From Oscillospiraceae bacterium (GTDB lineage: Bacteria; Bacillota; Clostridia; Oscillospirales; Oscillospiraceae), in assembly GCA_017416685.1 (NCBI GenBank), contig JAFQBN010000009.1, positions 1 through 41,676 of the forward strand: 41,676 nucleotides of DNA, read 5' to 3'. How positions within the stretch are numbered: position 1 is the first letter of the stretch; every line of letters starts with the position of its first letter. Positions 15,016 through 24,313 of the stretch are shown one piece after another. The position numbers and the translations under genes were made by a program. Below the pieces are notes generated by a model. That model ran no database searches. It saw nothing but the letters and a program-made list of their open reading frames with translations, and was not told the DNA's origin.

Positions 15016-16575
15016 GTGAGCGGACAGAAAGACAACTCCACAAAAACCATCAGTATCGTCATGGTCATCACCCTGCTGGGCAAGGTGCTGGGCCTGCTGC
15101 GCGACCGGCTGCTGGCGGTCAGCTACGGCACGGGAATGGCCGCCAACGCCTTTTACACCGCAAGCCGTATCCCCCGTGTTTTCTTCGACGCGGTGTTTGC
15201 AAGTGCCATCGCCGCCTGTTTTATCCCGGTATTCAGCGAACACCTGACCCGCCACGGCAAAGAAAAGGCCATGCGCTTCAGCGGCACGTTCCTGACGGTG
15301 ATAGCGGTGCTGACCGCCCTGCTGAGCCTTGTGGGCATGGCCGGTTCGGGTGCGCTGGTCAGCCTGTTTGCCGACGGCTACAATGCCGAAACCACACAGC
15401 TTGCTGTCCGGCTGACCCAAATCATGTTCCCCACGGTATTCTTCACCGGCATCGCCTTTTCCTTTGTGGGTATTCTGCAGTCTTTGGACGAGTTCAACAT
15501 CCCCGCCCTCATCAGCACTGTCTCCAATCTGGTCATCATTGGCTACTTCGTGCTGTGCAATGAGCGGTTCGGAATCTACGGGCTTGCCGTCGCCTTTTTG
15601 GTTGGCTGGTTTTTGCAGGCCGCGGTACAAATTCCCGCCCTGCGCCGGCGCGGGTTCCGCTACTACCCCGGCTTTGACTTGCGCAGCGAGGGGATGAAAA
15701 AGGTCTTTGCCCTGATGCTGCCCGTCATGGTGTCCACCTGGGTGCAGCCCATCAACCTGACCATCAACTCCCGGTTCGGCTCCCACCTCTATAACGGCGC
15801 CGGTGTATCCGCCATTGAAATTTCCACCAACCTGTATCTCATTGTGGCCGGTGTGTTCGTCCTGTCGGTGACCAACGTTATCTTCCCCAAGCTGTCCCGT
15901 CAGGTGGCTCAGGGTGACGACGGTGCGTTCCGTGACACGCTGCGCGAAACCGTCCACTCCACCCTGTTCTTTGTGCTGCCCATGAGCGCGGGCCTCGTGA
16001 CCCTGGCCCGCCCGCTGGTGTCCTTTATCTACGGCGGCGGCGAGTTTGACGCCTTTTCCATCGACATCACCGCCAGCGGCCTTGCGTGGGTCAGTTTGGG
16101 CATGGTTGGCTACGCGGTGCAGAACATTCTCAGCCGCGCCTACTTCGCCCGTCAGGATGGGCGTACCCCCCTGCTGGCAGGTGCGGTGTCCATCGCCATC
16201 AACCTGATTTTGTGTATCGTGCTGACCGACCGGCTGCAGGTGGCGGGTCTTGCCATCGCCTCCGCCGTGTCCTCCTCTGTGTACGCACTGTTCCTGCTTC
16301 TGCCTCTGGAGCGAAAGGGCCGGGTGTTCAACGCCCGCTTCTGGCTGGACTTTGGCAAGATGCTTTTTGCCACGGTGCTGATGGCCCTTGCCGTGTTCGG
16401 TCTGGGCCGCTGGCTCACCCCTCTGCTGCCCACCGGGAAGCTGGGCGAGCTGCTTATGCTGGGCCTTTGCGCCGGGGCAGGCGTGGTGGTCTATTTCGCT
16501 GCCGCCGCTCTGCTCCGCCTGCCCGAGGTCCGGCCCCTTCAGCGCCTTGCTGCACGTTTTTTGAAACGAGGTTAA
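15016..16575 (+). CDS. murJ: Lipid II flippase MurJ
   Basis: A 519-residue polytopic membrane protein of the MOP superfamily with about 14 helices. MurJ moves lipid II (or another undecaprenyl-linked sugar) across the membrane. Seen: LLGKVLGLLRDRLLAVSYG at the N terminus, NAFYTASRIPRVFFD, ASAIAACFIPVFSE and NILSRAYFARQD. GTG 15016 is chosen because GGGAGG ends 7 bases upstream; an ATG at 14995 would sit almost at the transcript start. First gene of a six-gene envelope-polysaccharide operon. Because its partners include an O-antigen ligase-like protein and CsaB, its cargo could be a secondary polymer rather than lipid II. Confidence 0.92.
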   Translation: MSGQKDNSTKTISIVMVITLLGKVLGLLRDRLLAVSYGTGMAANAFYTASRIPRVFFDAVFASAIAACFIPVFSEHLTRHGKEKAMRFSGTFLTVIAVLTALLSLVGMAGSGALVSLFADGYNAETTQLAVRLTQIMFPTVFFTGIAFSFVGILQSLDEFNIPALISTVSNLVIIGYFVLCNERFGIYGLAVAFLVGWFLQAAVQIPALRRRGFRYYPGFDLRSEGMKKVFALMLPVMVSTWVQPINLTINSRFGSHLYNGAGVSAIEISTNLYLIVAGVFVLSVTNVIFPKLSRQVAQGDDGAFRDTLRETVHSTLFFVLPMSAGLVTLARPLVSFIYGGGEFDAFSIDITASGLAWVSLGMVGYAVQNILSRAYFARQDGRTPLLAGAVSIAINLILCIVLTDRLQVAGLAIASAVSSSVYALFLLLPLERKGRVFNARFWLDFGKMLFATVLMALAVFGLGRWLTPLLPTGKLGELLMLGLCAGAGVVVYFAAAALLRLPEVRPLQRLAARFLKRG

Positions 16576-16579
16576 CGCC

Positions 16580-18028
16580 ATGGAACGAATCAAACAAATT
16601 ATAAAGGCCAGCTTTCTGTGCCGTGCGCTGCTGGCCTGCTGCGACTGGATGGGCCGTCAGTGGTCGGCCAGCCGGGTGGTACAGGCCTATCTGTCTCCCT
16701 CCGACCTCAGCTTTCACACCGCCCGCAGCAGCGTGTTCGCCCTGCTGTGGGACAAGCTGCACACCTTCATCTGTTGGGTCTATGACAAGCTGCGGCTTGA
16801 GAAGCTTTTTGACGGCAGCGTATTCACCCGCCTGTGGTTCTGGTGCGCCCTGACCATCGCCCTGTCCCCCCTGCTGCCCACCATGGCCACCGCGGGTCTT
16901 GCCGCCATTTGCTGTTTCTCCCTGCTGCTTGGGTTCGCCCGGGACCGGGAACGAACCCTTCGCCATACCGCCATCAACAAGTATGTCATGCTGTACGCTG
17001 CGGTTTATCTTATTGGCTCCGTGGCCTCCGTCACCCCCGGTGACAGCCTGCCGGTGGGACTTCTGACCGTACTGTTCACCCTGTTCGCCCTTGTCCCCAT
17101 CAACACGGTAGACAGCCGCAAGCAGCTGGTCACACTGGTCCGCCTTTTGGTGTTGGCGGGTGCGCTGGTCAGTCTGTACGGCCTGTACCAGTTCATCTTC
17201 CGCACCGGCTACCAGTCCGATGCATGGGTGGACAGCAACATGTTCGCCGGTATCAGCTTCCGTGTCGTGTCCACCTTCGATAACCCCAACATGCTGGGCC
17301 AGTATCTGGTGCTGATGATCCCCCTGGGCGGCGCGTGCCTGATGAACGACTTTGCAAAGCCCAAACTGCGCTGGCTGTGGCTGGTGTGCTGCGGCCTGAT
17401 GTGCATGTGCATGCTGCTGACCTTCTCCCGGGGCGGCTGGCTGGCTCTGCTCATTGCGGCCCTGGCTTTCTTCGTGCTGATCAATCCCCGGCTGCTGATC
17501 CTTGCCCCCTTCGCGCTGGTGGCGCTGTACTTCGTCCTGCCGGACACTGTTATCCAGCGCTTCACCAGTATCGGCAACCTGTCCGACCACTCTACCTCCT
17601 ACCGGGTATCTATCTGGCTGGGTTCTCTGCGGATGCTGAGCGATTACTGGCTGTGCGGCATCGGCCCCGGCCCTGCGGCATTCAACACGGTCTACCCCGT
17701 CTACGCCTACGACGAGATCGTCACCCCCCACTCCCACAATCTGCTGCTGCAGATCACCTCAGATGCCGGCATTTGCGCTTTAGTCCTGTTCTGTGTCATC
17801 CTGTGGGTGTACTTCCGCCGCATGTGCGCCGCCATCCACACCACCGCCTGCAAAACCGGCAGATTGCTTCAAATCGCCTTCCTGTCCGGCGGTCTGGGCT
17901 TCATGGTTCAGGCTATGACGGACTATTCCTTCTACAACTACCGAGTCATGTTCCTGTTCTGGGTGTACCTCGCTCTGGGCATGGTCGCCGCCGGCTGGAA
18001 CAAGCTGAGAACGGAGGAAGCACAATGA
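16580..18028 (+). CDS. O-antigen ligase / polymerase family protein
   Basis: A 482-residue membrane protein with a polar N-terminal part of about 85 residues and then 10 to 12 hydrophobic helices. The Wzy_C/WaaL-type region is visible: FRVVSTFDNPNMLGQYL, MLLTFSRGGWLAL and, in the large outer loop, a segment ending in IVTPHSHNLLLQI with the conserved His. Family members join or polymerise undecaprenyl-linked glycans outside the membrane. It begins 4 bases after murJ and its stop overlaps the next start (ATGA). In a Gram-positive envelope it probably polymerises or attaches a wall polysaccharide; the target is unknown. Confidence 0.88.
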   Translation: MERIKQIIKASFLCRALLACCDWMGRQWSASRVVQAYLSPSDLSFHTARSSVFALLWDKLHTFICWVYDKLRLEKLFDGSVFTRLWFWCALTIALSPLLPTMATAGLAAICCFSLLLGFARDRERTLRHTAINKYVMLYAAVYLIGSVASVTPGDSLPVGLLTVLFTLFALVPINTVDSRKQLVTLVRLLVLAGALVSLYGLYQFIFRTGYQSDAWVDSNMFAGISFRVVSTFDNPNMLGQYLVLMIPLGGACLMNDFAKPKLRWLWLVCCGLMCMCMLLTFSRGGWLALLIAALAFFVLINPRLLILAPFALVALYFVLPDTVIQRFTSIGNLSDHSTSYRVSIWLGSLRMLSDYWLCGIGPGPAAFNTVYPVYAYDEIVTPHSHNLLLQITSDAGICALVLFCVILWVYFRRMCAAIHTTACKTGRLLQIAFLSGGLGFMVQAMTDYSFYNYRVMFLFWVYLALGMVAAGWNKLRTEEAQ

Positions 18029-19149
18029 TAAAGGTACTCAACATCATCAGCGACACCAACATTGGCGGTGCGGGCCGCGTGCTGCTGAACTATATGCAAA
18101 GCACCGACCGCACCAATTTCGACACCGCGGTAGTCCTGCCCCGGGGCAGCCTGCTGAAAGCTCCGCTGGAGGAGCTGAATACCACGGTGTATGAGGTGGA
18201 CGGTTTGTGTGACCGCTCCTACCACAAGGACGATGTGAAAGAGCTGATGGCGCTCATCGACCGGGTGCAGCCCGACATCGTCCACACCCACGGCGCTCTG
18301 TCCGGCCGCATCGCCGGCCGCCGCTGCGGCAAGGTGGTCATCTACACCCGTCACTCCGCCTTCCCCGTCCCTGCCAAGCTGAAATACCCCCCCGGCCGCT
18401 GGGTAAACAAGTGGCTCAACGAGCATTATTCCGACCACATCATTGCCGTCAGTCCCGCTGCGGCGGAAAATCTGACCGATGCAGGTATCTCCCCCAAGCG
18501 CATCACCACCATGATGAACGGTGTCACCCCCGTCATGCGCCGCCCTGCCGAGCGGGCCGCGCAGCTGCGTGAGCAGTGGGGCGTACCGCAGGATGCCTTC
18601 GTACTTGGTATTCTGGCCCGCATTGAGCCGTACAAGGGCCACCTGCACATTCTGGAGGCCATGGAGCTGCTGACCGAACAGGGCAAGCTGCCCCACCTGC
18701 TCATTGCAGGCACCGGCACTTATGAGCAGGAGCTGCGCGCCAAGGCTCAGCAGATGGGTCTTGCCGACCGGGTACATTTCCTCGGCTTCCAGAGCGAAGT
18801 TGCCGACTTCCTGTCTGTGCTTGACCTGCAGCTGAACGCCTCCTACGGCACCGAGACCTCCAGCCTGTCCATTCTGGAGGGTCTGAGCATGGGTCTGCCC
18901 GCGGTGGTCAGCAGCTACGGCGGCAATCCCTGGCTTATCGACGACAACGAGGACGGCCTGCTGTTTGAAAACCGCAACAGCGCCGACCTGGCCCGCTGTA
19001 TCGCCCAGCTGATGGACGACAGTGACACCCTGAGCTACATGAGCCGCCGCGCTGTGGAGATCTTCCGCCGCCGGTTCACATCCGACATCTTTGCACAGAA
19101 TATCGAAGCTGTATATTACTCTGTACTGGAGGGCAAGCATCATGAATGA
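18025..19149 (+). CDS. Glycosyltransferase family 4
   Basis: A 374-residue GT-B glycosyltransferase. N-terminal glycine-rich loop ISDTNIGGAGRVLLNYM, then IVHTHGALSGRIAGRR, VSPAAAENL, ILARIEPYKGHLHILEAM, and the retaining-GT4 donor motif SSLSILEGLSMGLPAVVS (the EX7E region with its second position varied). The start ATG overlaps the preceding stop (ATGA) with GGAGG 8-12 bases before. It probably adds a sugar to a lipid-linked wall precursor on the cytoplasmic side. Donor and acceptor cannot be told from sequence. Confidence 0.93.
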   Translation: MIKVLNIISDTNIGGAGRVLLNYMQSTDRTNFDTAVVLPRGSLLKAPLEELNTTVYEVDGLCDRSYHKDDVKELMALIDRVQPDIVHTHGALSGRIAGRRCGKVVIYTRHSAFPVPAKLKYPPGRWVNKWLNEHYSDHIIAVSPAAAENLTDAGISPKRITTMMNGVTPVMRRPAERAAQLREQWGVPQDAFVLGILARIEPYKGHLHILEAMELLTEQGKLPHLLIAGTGTYEQELRAKAQQMGLADRVHFLGFQSEVADFLSVLDLQLNASYGTETSSLSILEGLSMGLPAVVSSYGGNPWLIDDNEDGLLFENRNSADLARCIAQLMDDSDTLSYMSRRAVEIFRRRFTSDIFAQNIEAVYYSVLEGKHHE

Positions 19150-19651
19150 GAAAAAGAAGATCAGCTGGAAGCTGAACCTGTTTGACATCGGTCTGATCGC
19201 CGTTGTTGTGATCGCCGCCGCTGTATTCGCCTTTGCCAAGTTGGGCGGCAGCCCCGCCCCCGCAGACACCTCTGCCGACCAGCCCGCTCCCCCTCCTCAG
19301 TCCGTGCGCTACGTGGTGCAGGTGGAACAGTCCCTGCCCCAGACCGCCGAGCTGTTCGAGGTGGGCCAGCGTCTCTATGAGCGCACCCGGAAAGAGGATA
19401 TGGGTGTGATCGAATCCGTGGAGGTCACCCCCGCCAAGACCCTGACCAAGAACGAACTGACCGGCACCTTCCACTTTGTGGAGGTCCCCGACCGGGTGGA
19501 CGTGACCATGACCCTGTCCTCCCCCGCCACCTTCAGCGATACCGCTATCGTTTTAGCCAGCGGACTGGAAGTCCGGGCCGGCAACGCCGTGCGTGTGCTG
19601 GGTCCCGGCTACTACGGTTCCGGCTATATTCTGGAGATTGAAAGGGGTTGA
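19142..19651 (+). CDS. DUF4330-like single-span membrane protein, copy 1
   Basis: A 169-residue protein: short cytoplasmic N terminus (NEKKKISWKLNLFDIG), one membrane helix (about 16-35), a Pro-rich linker (GGSPAPADTSADQPAPPPQ) and an outer beta-rich domain. The layout and the LNLFDIGLIAVVVI segment match the DUF4330 type of protein encoded next. The start overlaps the preceding gene by 8 bases. Function is unknown; the place between glycosyltransferases and an O-antigen ligase-type gene suggests a role in assembly or export of the polymer. Confidence 0.7.
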   Translation: MNEKKKISWKLNLFDIGLIAVVVIAAAVFAFAKLGGSPAPADTSADQPAPPPQSVRYVVQVEQSLPQTAELFEVGQRLYERTRKEDMGVIESVEVTPAKTLTKNELTGTFHFVEVPDRVDVTMTLSSPATFSDTAIVLASGLEVRAGNAVRVLGPGYYGSGYILEIERG

Positions 19652-19656
19652 GCAGA

Positions 19657-20157
19657 ATGAAAAAGAAATTTATCGATGAAAACGGCCGTCTGTTCGGCCT
19701 TATAAGCCTGATCGACGTAGCCGTCATCGCCATCGCCGCCGTTCTGGTGGGTGCCCTGCTGACCAAGGACTCCGCCTCCCCTATCGTCAACATCGCCGCC
19801 CCCATGGACAAGATCTCCTATGAGCTGACCATCAGCAACATGCCCGAGGGCCGCCTGAACAGCCTGAAGGTGGGCGAGTCCATCTATGACAGCGACAACG
19901 GCAATCTCCTTGGCACCATCGCCGATATGAAGGTGGAAGATTGCGTTATCTCCATCCTGAAGGCCGACGGCACCTTTGACTATGCCCCTGTGGAGGACCG
20001 TTACAACGTCATCATGACCGTTGAGGCCGATGCCATCACCGACGAGCGTCAGCACACTTATGTAAACCGCGCCAGTCTGGTGGCACTGGGTTGGTCGCTG
20101 AATATCCGCACCCAGGCCAGCACCTTCAGCGGCCTGATCACCGCACTTGACAGATGA
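19657..20157 (+). CDS. DUF4330 domain protein, copy 2
   Basis: A 166-residue protein with the typical DUF4330 start (FIDENGRLFGLISLIDVAVI), one membrane helix (about 16-34) and an outer domain without Cys pairs. The ATG at 19657 has AAAGGGG upstream; the stop overlaps the next start (ATGA). It shares layout but little plain sequence with copy 1, so the two probably form an old duplicated pair that works together. Function unknown. Confidence 0.85.
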   Translation: MKKKFIDENGRLFGLISLIDVAVIAIAAVLVGALLTKDSASPIVNIAAPMDKISYELTISNMPEGRLNSLKVGESIYDSDNGNLLGTIADMKVEDCVISILKADGTFDYAPVEDRYNVIMTVEADAITDERQHTYVNRASLVALGWSLNIRTQASTFSGLITALDR

Positions 20158-22367
20158 GCAAGCGCATTTTAATGGTCACAATGGGGTTGGACATCGGCGG
20201 CGCCGAGACCCACATTGTAGAGCTGGCCAAACAGCTCAAGGTCATGGGGCATGACGTCGCCGTGGTATCCAACGGCGGCGTCTACGTGGATGAGATCACC
20301 GCCGCCGGCATCCGCCACCACAGCGCCCCTCTGAACCGCCGCAGTATTCCCTGCATGCTGCGCTCCCTCGTGGCTCTGCGCCGTGTCATCCGACAGGAGA
20401 AGCCCGATGTGGTCCATGCCCATGCCCGCATCCCCGGCTTTTTGTGCGGGCTGCTGCAACCGCTGATGAAGTTTCCCTTCGTCACCACCGCCCACTGGGT
20501 GTTTGAGACCGGCGGCGGCCTGCGGTGGCTGACCAACTGGGGTCAGCGCACCATCGCCGTGTCCGACGATATCAAGACCTACCTCATGCGGGAGTACGGC
20601 GTGGCGCAGGAGCATATCCGCATCACCATCAACGGCATCGACACCGACAAGTTCTCCCCGGAGGTGTCCGGCGCAGATGTGCAGGCGGAGTTCGGTCTTG
20701 ACCCCGCCCGCCCCATCGTGTCCTATGTCAGCCGCATGGATGCCGACCGTGCGCTGGTTGCCCGACAGCTCATTGAGATCGCCCCCCGGCTGGACAAGCA
20801 GGTGCCGGGTGTGCAGCTGCTCATCGCCGGCGGCGGCAACGTATTTGACGAACTGGATGCCATGGCGCAAAAGGTCAACACCGACCTTGGCCGTAAAATG
20901 GTCACCATGACCGGTCCCCGCACCGACATCAACCGCATCGTGGCCGCCGGCCACATCTTCATCGGTGTGTCCCGTGCCGCGCTTGAAGCCATGGCCGCGG
21001 GAAAGCCCGTCATCGTGGCGGGCAACGAGGGGTACCACGGCCTGTTCGGCCCGGAAAAGCTGGAACAGGCACGTCTGGGCAACTTCTGCTGCCGCGGTCT
21101 GCCCCTGTCCGAACCGCAGACGCTGCTGGATGATGTGGTACAGGCCCTGTCCCTGTCCGAGGATCGCCGTCAGGGCCTTGGTCAGTATGGCCGGCAGGTC
21201 ATCTTCGATTACTACTCCGTGCGTCGCATGGCGCAGGATTGTCTGGATATGTATCTGCAGGTCATCCCGCCCCGCCGGGTGCTGATGAGCGGCTACTACG
21301 GCTTTTCCAACGCCGGCGACGACGCCATCCTGCAGTCCATCCGGGACAGCCTGCAGTCCTCCGACGAAAACGTGGATATCTCCGTCCTGTCCAACGACCC
21401 TGCTCAGACCGGCGGCCGCTACGGACTGAAGGCCATCCCCCGCTTCAATCTGCCCGCTGTTTGGCGGGCGGTGGGTCGGTGTGACGTGCTGCTCAGCGGC
21501 GGCGGAAGCCTGCTGCAGGACCACACCTCCACCCGCTCCCTGCTGTACTATCTGTCCGTTATGTCTTTGGCCCGCCTGCGGGGCAAAAAGGTCGTGCTGT
21601 ATGCCAACGGCATTGGCCCGGTCAACCGCCCGGCCAACCGCCGCCGTGTGCGCCGTGCGGTAGAAAAGGCCGACCTTGTCACGCTGCGGGACCATAACTC
21701 CCGGCAGGAGCTGGAATCCATGGGCGTTACCCGATCCGACCTGCACGTCACCGCCGACCCGGTATTCTCCATGAGCTGGGCTTCCGATGACCGGGTGAAC
21801 GAAATCCTGCAGCAGGCCGGCATGTCCGCCGACCAACCCTTCGCCGTCATCTCGGTGCGCAGCTGGTCCGGCATGGCCGACTTTCCTGACCGGCTTGCCG
21901 AGGTCTGCGACCACCTGTACACCGCCCACGGCCTGACCTGTCTGTTCGTGCTGATGCAGCCCCATCTGGACCGGGACATCAGCCGTCAGGTCATCTCGCA
22001 GATGACCTCTCCCGCCCTGCTGCTGGAGCAGCCGCTCACCCCTGCCGAGATCATGGGCGTTATCGCCCGCAGCCGCCTGTGCCTTGCCATGCGCCTGCAC
22101 ACGCTGATTTTCGCCGCCCGGGCCGGTGTTCCTCTGGCCGGTTTGGTCTACGACCCGAAAGTCAGCAGCTACCTGTCCGAGCTGGATATGCCCTGTGCCG
22201 GCGATGTGGCCAATTTCGATGTCCGCACCGCCATCGGACAGCTTGACATCCTGATGGCAGATTACGATACCCGTAAGGCAGACCTGACCCGACGCTCGGA
22301 ACAGCTGACCCGAGCCGCCGAGCAAAACCGGCAGCTGCTTCTGGAGCTGCTGAACGAGATGCACTAA
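20154..22367 (+). CDS. csaB: Fusion: glycosyltransferase family 4 - polysaccharide pyruvyl transferase (CsaB)
   Basis: A 737-residue two-enzyme fusion. Residues 1 to about 370 are a GT4 glycosyltransferase (MGLDIGGAETHIVELAK, DVVHAHARIPGFLCGL, TINGIDTDKFSP, VSRAALEAMAAGKPVIVAG). From about 376 it is a CsaB-type pyruvyl transferase (LMSGYYGFSNAGDDAILQSI, DVLLSGGGSLLQDHTS, ARSRLCLAMRLHTLIFAARA, GLVYDPKVSSYLSEL). CsaB puts pyruvate ketals on the secondary wall polymer that holds SLH-domain surface proteins. No stop or shift lies between the halves, so it is a true fusion. Last gene of the murJ operon, with a 4-base overlap with the DUF4330 gene before it. Confidence 0.92.
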   Translation: MSKRILMVTMGLDIGGAETHIVELAKQLKVMGHDVAVVSNGGVYVDEITAAGIRHHSAPLNRRSIPCMLRSLVALRRVIRQEKPDVVHAHARIPGFLCGLLQPLMKFPFVTTAHWVFETGGGLRWLTNWGQRTIAVSDDIKTYLMREYGVAQEHIRITINGIDTDKFSPEVSGADVQAEFGLDPARPIVSYVSRMDADRALVARQLIEIAPRLDKQVPGVQLLIAGGGNVFDELDAMAQKVNTDLGRKMVTMTGPRTDINRIVAAGHIFIGVSRAALEAMAAGKPVIVAGNEGYHGLFGPEKLEQARLGNFCCRGLPLSEPQTLLDDVVQALSLSEDRRQGLGQYGRQVIFDYYSVRRMAQDCLDMYLQVIPPRRVLMSGYYGFSNAGDDAILQSIRDSLQSSDENVDISVLSNDPAQTGGRYGLKAIPRFNLPAVWRAVGRCDVLLSGGGSLLQDHTSTRSLLYYLSVMSLARLRGKKVVLYANGIGPVNRPANRRRVRRAVEKADLVTLRDHNSRQELESMGVTRSDLHVTADPVFSMSWASDDRVNEILQQAGMSADQPFAVISVRSWSGMADFPDRLAEVCDHLYTAHGLTCLFVLMQPHLDRDISRQVISQMTSPALLLEQPLTPAEIMGVIARSRLCLAMRLHTLIFAARAGVPLAGLVYDPKVSSYLSELDMPCAGDVANFDVRTAIGQLDILMADYDTRKADLTRRSEQLTRAAEQNRQLLLELLNEMH

Positions 22368-22403
22368 AAAAATCCCTGTGGCTATGCCACAGGGATTTTT
22401 TAT
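22366..22403. terminator. Bidirectional terminator
   Basis: AAATCCCTGTGGC-TAT-GCCACAGGGATTT with A/T runs on both sides; ends the murJ-csaB operon and the converging LTA-synthase-like gene, whose stop codon lies in it. Confidence 0.95.
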
Positions 22404-24241
22404 TCTATACAGTCGAAAAACATTTTTGTCTCTTCCGACATATCCCGCAGGCCGCAGTAGCAAAGCTGCTCGTACCACAATAGCCACTGCCGCTGTTCCG
22501 GGGGCAGATCTGCGGTGTCGGCGGTGATCTGTCCGTCTGCGGTCACGTAACCTGCGGGGCTGACCACCGGCATGATCTCGCTCAATTGGGACAGGAAGTT
22601 CATCCAGCCGCTTTGTGGCAGTCCGGCCATCTGTGCCACCTTTGCACCCAGAAAGTTGGAGCTGAGTACCACATCCCGCTGTTCCGGGATATCGTAGTTG
22701 GTCCAGATGAAAAAGGGAACTGCATACCGCTGCAAGTTTTGCTCCGCAGTGAGCTTTGCGCCTTCCTCCACCCCGGATATGGCATTGAGAAACTCCCGCT
22801 TCAGCGACGGCTGGTGGTCACCGAAAAAGACCACCATAGTGGGTTCCTCCACCTGCTCGTAATACTCGATGAGTCCCCGCAGGGCATCGTCACTTTCCCG
22901 CATAAGGGCAAAGTACTGCCGGGCATCCGGGTCCAGCTTATCCTGCTCCCCAGACAGGGTCACCCATGGGGTCAGGTTGCGCCATCCCTGTGCATATCCC
23001 GAATGGTTCTGCATGGTCACGTTGAAGATAAAGGCCGGATCTCCTCCCGCCTGTTCTGTCAAGGAAAACACCTTTTCATAGTTACAACGGTCAGAGATAT
23101 AGTTGCGCACACGCTCCTTGTCCGTCACATCGGTTTCGTACAGTTGGACATCAAACTCCATGTAATCGTACACCACAGGACGATTCCATCCGGAGGCGCG
23201 ATAAGGGTGAAACGCGGTGGTTTCATATCCCAATTCGCCCATCATTTTCGACAGCGCCGGGACCGTTTCTTTCACATAGAGCTGATAGGCCACGCAATGG
23301 GGCGGGAGAAATCCGTTGGACAGGCCGGTAAGAAACTCAAACTCCGTGGCCGCCGTTCCTCCGCCCGTAACGGGAGGGATGAGCCAGCCGCGGACGGTGT
23401 CCTCGTCCATACTGTGCAGGAATGGGGTCGGGTCTTCCGACACCTCCAGTCCGTCATAAACGGTCATATCCGCAAACGCCTCATTCATCACCACAATGAG
23501 ATTGGTCGGCCGCACAGCCTTTGTGTCTCCCTCCACCGACGGAAATTGCTCCATCAGCTCCGCCAGAGCGTGCCGGGAGTAATCCTGCGGTTTTTCCACC
23601 CGGCTGTACCGCAGGGCGATGGAGAAATTAAACAAAAAGCCGTTTTTCTGGGTGTTCCATTGCTGGGTGTAGATGTTCAGGGCCGGCAGCATATTGGTGA
23701 AAAAGAACGCCAGCGTGTAGGTCACTATGGAAATCGTCAGAATCGCGCCGCCCATACGGGGCAGCTTCTCCCGCTTTTTCTGCGCCGGGCAGACCGCCAC
23801 AAAAAAAAGATAGGCCACCAGCACGATAGCTGCTTGTTTTACCCACAGATCAGCCGTCAGGTCAAAGCCATCCAGCACATTGGCCGCTGTGCGCCAGCCG
23901 CTGATATCTGCCGGGAACAGGATCCGTCCCCGGAAGCGCAGCACGTAATGGTTGACCAGTCCAAAGGCAAAGCAGCTCACCGAAGCTGCCACTGCGGCCC
24001 TGCGCAGCCGGCCCAGCACCAGCCGCCATGCGGCGAAGATGATGTAGTACCAGACCATGTTGAATAGCAGCTGCCAGGACTCAAAGTCCTTGAGCAACTC
24101 GCTTTTGTTCAACAGCTCCACTGACCAGAAGGTAAACCACGGTCCAAGCAAAAACACCAGCCTGCTCAAAAAGCAGCCCGGTTTATGGCACATATCCTCC
24201 CACAGCTGTGGGAAATCCTTGCCAAATAACAGCCTGTACAT
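22400..24241 (-). CDS. LTA synthase family protein (sulfatase fold)
   Basis: A 613-residue protein with five N-terminal membrane helices (about residues 25-185) and an extracellular sulfatase-type domain. Catalytic and metal features: NEAFAD (253-258), the nucleophile Thr296 in GGGTAATEFEF, TMQNHSGY and FFGDHQPSL. LtaS enzymes move glycerol phosphate from phosphatidylglycerol to build lipoteichoic acid; related enzymes add phosphoglycerol or phosphoethanolamine to other glycans, so the exact role is open. GGAGGG precedes the ATG. It converges on the murJ-csaB operon and so sits within the same envelope neighbourhood. Confidence 0.92.
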   Translation of the reverse strand: MYRLLFGKDFPQLWEDMCHKPGCFLSRLVFLLGPWFTFWSVELLNKSELLKDFESWQLLFNMVWYYIIFAAWRLVLGRLRRAAVAASVSCFAFGLVNHYVLRFRGRILFPADISGWRTAANVLDGFDLTADLWVKQAAIVLVAYLFFVAVCPAQKKREKLPRMGGAILTISIVTYTLAFFFTNMLPALNIYTQQWNTQKNGFLFNFSIALRYSRVEKPQDYSRHALAELMEQFPSVEGDTKAVRPTNLIVVMNEAFADMTVYDGLEVSEDPTPFLHSMDEDTVRGWLIPPVTGGGTAATEFEFLTGLSNGFLPPHCVAYQLYVKETVPALSKMMGELGYETTAFHPYRASGWNRPVVYDYMEFDVQLYETDVTDKERVRNYISDRCNYEKVFSLTEQAGGDPAFIFNVTMQNHSGYAQGWRNLTPWVTLSGEQDKLDPDARQYFALMRESDDALRGLIEYYEQVEEPTMVVFFGDHQPSLKREFLNAISGVEEGAKLTAEQNLQRYAVPFFIWTNYDIPEQRDVVLSSNFLGAKVAQMAGLPQSGWMNFLSQLSEIMPVVSPAGYVTADGQITADTADLPPEQRQWLLWYEQLCYCGLRDMSEETKMFFDCIE

Positions 24242-24269
24242 GGTCCCTCCGTCACGGTTTATTTTTTAT

Positions 24270-24298
24270 AGCATACCCCCTCCCCGCCTTTTTTGCAA
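24270..24298 (-). promoter_or_regulatory. Likely promoter of the LTA-synthase-like gene
   Basis: On the minus strand: -35 TTGCAA (24293-24298), 17-bp spacer, -10 TATGCT (24270-24275). Confidence 0.6.
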
Positions 24299-24313
24299 GC
24301 GCCGCGTTTATAC

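Noticed and set aside
20169-22487. Very long open frames antisense to real genes (also 11286-13004 and 12899-14152 on the minus strand, 37690-39729 on the plus strand)
   Set aside because: They mirror the GC-rich codon use of the true genes on the other strand, have low-complexity His/Gly/Gln-rich translations and lack recognisable domains.
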